Shown here piece after piece: positions 6,453 to 7,891 of a stretch of DNA of 7,891 nt. Position 1 is the first letter of the stretch. Each line of letters opens with the position of its first letter. A program made the translations under genes and the position numbers. Under the pieces are notes generated by a model, which searched no databases, was not told where the DNA came from, and saw nothing but the letters and a program-made list of their open reading frames with translations. Source of the stretch: Planctomycetaceae bacterium (GTDB lineage: Bacteria; Planctomycetota; Planctomycetia; Planctomycetales; Planctomycetaceae); NCBI GenBank assembly GCA_003445035.1, contig DLVV01000094.1, positions 1 to 7,891 of the forward strand, read 5' to 3'.

Positions 6453-6788
6453 ATGGAGTTCTCTCATATCGGGCTGATCACCGACGAGCCACGGGACGGC
6501 GAGGTGTTTGTGGAGGCGACCCGGGTGTGGGTCACCGACTTCACCAAGCACCCTCATCGGGTCGAGTGGTTGAGATTCGAGCCGGACAGCCCCGTCACCG
6601 GCCCCGTCCGTGAGCAATCTCACGTCGCATTCCACGTCGATTCGCTCGAAGAGGCTTCCCGCGGACTCAACTGCCTGCTGGGGCCTTTCACGGCACTCCC
6701 CGGGGTCGAAGTCGGTTTCTACCTGACCGTCGACGGAGCCGTGGTCGAGTTGATGGAATACGAGGGCGATCCGTTCAACGCCGCGTGA
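6453..6788 (+). CDS. Small VOC (glyoxalase/bleomycin-resistance fold) family protein
   Basis: This 111-residue soluble protein has the pattern of a single vicinal-oxygen-chelate module pair. It opens with the strand MEFSHIGLIT holding His5. The second repeat begins at SHVAFHVDSLEEA with His57, and the closing strand GAVVELMEY holds Glu99. H, H and E at these places are typical metal ligands of VOC enzymes, which include glyoxalase I, methylmalonyl-CoA epimerase and extradiol dioxygenases. Members this short act as dimers. No feature fixes the substrate, so only the fold is called. It lies 103 nt downstream of the helicase on the same strand, with its own ribosome site and no clear terminator in between, so it could be co-transcribed. 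Its TGA stop at 6786-6788 directly abuts the stop of the converging MetE-like gene. Confidence 0.8.
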   Translation: MEFSHIGLITDEPRDGEVFVEATRVWVTDFTKHPHRVEWLRFEPDSPVTGPVREQSHVAFHVDSLEEASRGLNCLLGPFTALPGVEVGFYLTVDGAVVELMEYEGDPFNAA

Positions 6789-6792
6789 TCAC
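6785..6792. other. Shared palindromic stop: GTGATCAC at the meeting point of two convergent genes
   Basis: The TGA of the VOC gene (6786-6788) and the TGA of the MetE-like gene (6791-6789 on the - strand) are the two halves of TGATCA, leaving zero bases between the coding regions. No terminator is visible here for either strand, so the transcripts must overlap antisense into the opposing gene. Confidence 0.8.
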
Positions 6793-7853
6793 CCGTGTCG
6801 CTCTCTGAGTCGCCTGGCCGCCTCGACCTCGTGACACAACTTCGTGTAGACCTCGTCCAGGCTCACATCCGCAGCTGAACCCGGTGCAAATCCGCAGTCG
6901 GGGTTGAGCGTCACGCGAGATGGATCGAGATGCCCGAGTGCGGCTTCGACACGTTCGACAATCTCATCGGTCGAATCCACTCGCCCCGGCTGACATCCGA
7001 CACATCCCAGCCCGATCTCAAAATCCTCACGGAGTTCTCCGAACACCGCCATATCGCCGGCCTGTGGTGCGGTGAATTCCATCGTGAGATGGTGAACTTT
7101 CAGACGATTGAGAGCTCCCAGGATCGGGCCGTAACCGCCCTCGTGAGCATGTTCACCCCGGACACGGGCTCCTGCCCGGCGGCACAGGTGCACCGCCAGC
7201 CGCACTCCCTCGATCCCGTCGACCACCTGGTTGGTCATGTCGGCCGCAAAATCGGCCGCCCGATCCGGGTCGTCGTATCCGGCCCGCACCTCGGGATCGA
7301 CAAACAGGCACAGGTGCGGATCGTCGATTTGAACAATCGACACTCCCTCGTCCCGCAACAGCTCCACCTCTCGTCTCAAAATCGGCACGCACGCTTCGAC
7401 GAACGACTCCCGTGTCGGATACGCCGCCGCCGAGGCGACCGGATCCCACATCCGTTCTCCCAGCAGAGCCGGCGCGGGCAACGTCGACTTGATCGCACGA
7501 TCGGTCAACGACTTGATCCGCGTGGCCTCGGCCGCGATGTGACCGGGCTGTTTGGGTTCCAGCGTCCCGGTGACCACTGTCCACGGCCGCCCGTCGTCGC
7601 TGGTGCTCAGTTCGAAGCCATCGGCCAACTCGGCAATCACCCCGATGTAGCTCTTTCGTCCCCACTCCCCGTCGGTGACCACGTCGAGACCGGCGGCCTC
7701 CTGCAGGGCAACCACCGAGCGAATCGCCGAGTCCATCCATTGAACCCGGTCAGAGTCTTCGATGTTCTCATCGTCGTTGATCAGGCGACGGACCCAGGCC
7801 GGCCGGGGCATCGAACCGACCACCGACGTCGGAAACAGTGGCAGAGCAGTCAT
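6789..7853 (-). CDS. Cobalamin-independent methionine synthase (MetE C-terminal domain)-like methyltransferase
   Basis: This 354-residue protein corresponds to the single zinc-dependent (beta/alpha)8 barrel of the UROD/MetE-like superfamily. It begins with the family hallmark PTSVVGSMPRP (8-18). Zinc-ligand candidates are H222 and C224 in VHLC, E259 in TMEF, and C320 in LNPDCGF, matching the His-x-Cys, Glu and Cys ligands of MetE. Full-length MetE is about 750 residues with a second, N-terminal barrel that is absent here. The family includes methyltransferases making methionine from various methyl donors and also epoxyalkane:coenzyme M transferase-like enzymes, so the substrate is uncertain. 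The start was put at the ATG at 7853, which has a GGGGGA site 8 nt upstream. The frame could also open from a GTG at 7880, adding nine residues of no family character. It converges on the VOC gene with no gap. Confidence 0.88.
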   Translation of the reverse strand: MTALPLFPTSVVGSMPRPAWVRRLINDDENIEDSDRVQWMDSAIRSVVALQEAAGLDVVTDGEWGRKSYIGVIAELADGFELSTSDDGRPWTVVTGTLEPKQPGHIAAEATRIKSLTDRAIKSTLPAPALLGERMWDPVASAAAYPTRESFVEACVPILRREVELLRDEGVSIVQIDDPHLCLFVDPEVRAGYDDPDRAADFAADMTNQVVDGIEGVRLAVHLCRRAGARVRGEHAHEGGYGPILGALNRLKVHHLTMEFTAPQAGDMAVFGELREDFEIGLGCVGCQPGRVDSTDEIVERVEAALGHLDPSRVTLNPDCGFAPGSAADVSLDEVYTKLCHEVEAARRLRERHG

Positions 7854-7861
7854 CAGGCAAT

Positions 7862-7867
7862 TCCCCC
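7862..7867 (-). promoter_or_regulatory. Ribosome binding site of the MetE-like gene
   Basis: GGGGGA on the - strand, 8 nt before the ATG at 7853; it favours that start over the GTG at 7880, which would place this site inside the coding region. Confidence 0.55.
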
Positions 7868-7891
7868 GTTTTCCCAGCACCCCCGGGCATA

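Overview
The window looks like a chromosomal segment of a GC-rich planctomycete-type bacterium. That assignment is an inference from tandem Cys-type sulfatases carrying export signals, a lysine/alanine/proline-rich histone-like tail, a small lipoprotein, and high-GC codon use. Seven protein genes can be supported. No tRNA, rRNA, CRISPR array or mobile element is visible, and no gap between genes exceeds about 120 bases.

Layout. (1) 1-93 (+) is the end of a Lys/Ala/Pro-rich protein built on a 14-residue repeat, followed by an intrinsic terminator. (2) 181-2962 (-) is a two-gene sulfatase operon whose genes overlap by 8 nt. (3) 3053-3394 (-) is a short lipoprotein with a heavy-metal-associated (HMA) domain, followed by a strong terminator. 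(4) 3512-6349 (+), transcribed divergently from the lipoprotein gene, encodes a large SF2 helicase. (5) 6453-6788 (+) encodes a small VOC/glyoxalase-fold protein. (6) 6789-7853 (-) encodes a single-barrel MetE-like methyltransferase. The last two genes are convergent and their stop codons abut in one palindrome.

The standout is the HMA lipoprotein gene. Codon 52 is an in-frame TGA at the first metal-binding cysteine position of the HMA motif (GMT-U-PTGC). HMA-like sequence continues in the same frame for 61 more residues to a TAG. An 8-bp perfect hairpin with a 5-nt loop CGUGC begins 16 nt after the TGA, with its loop 24 nt after it, which matches a bacterial SECIS element. Three neighbouring genes end in TGA, so TGA is a normal stop in this genome. 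The best reading is a selenocysteine-containing, membrane-anchored HMA protein, which an ordinary gene caller would truncate at residue 51 or miss.

The sulfatases probably desulfate exported or imported sulfated substrates, most likely polysaccharides, and would need an FGly-generating enzyme encoded elsewhere. The helicase, VOC protein and MetE-like protein show no obvious functional link to them.
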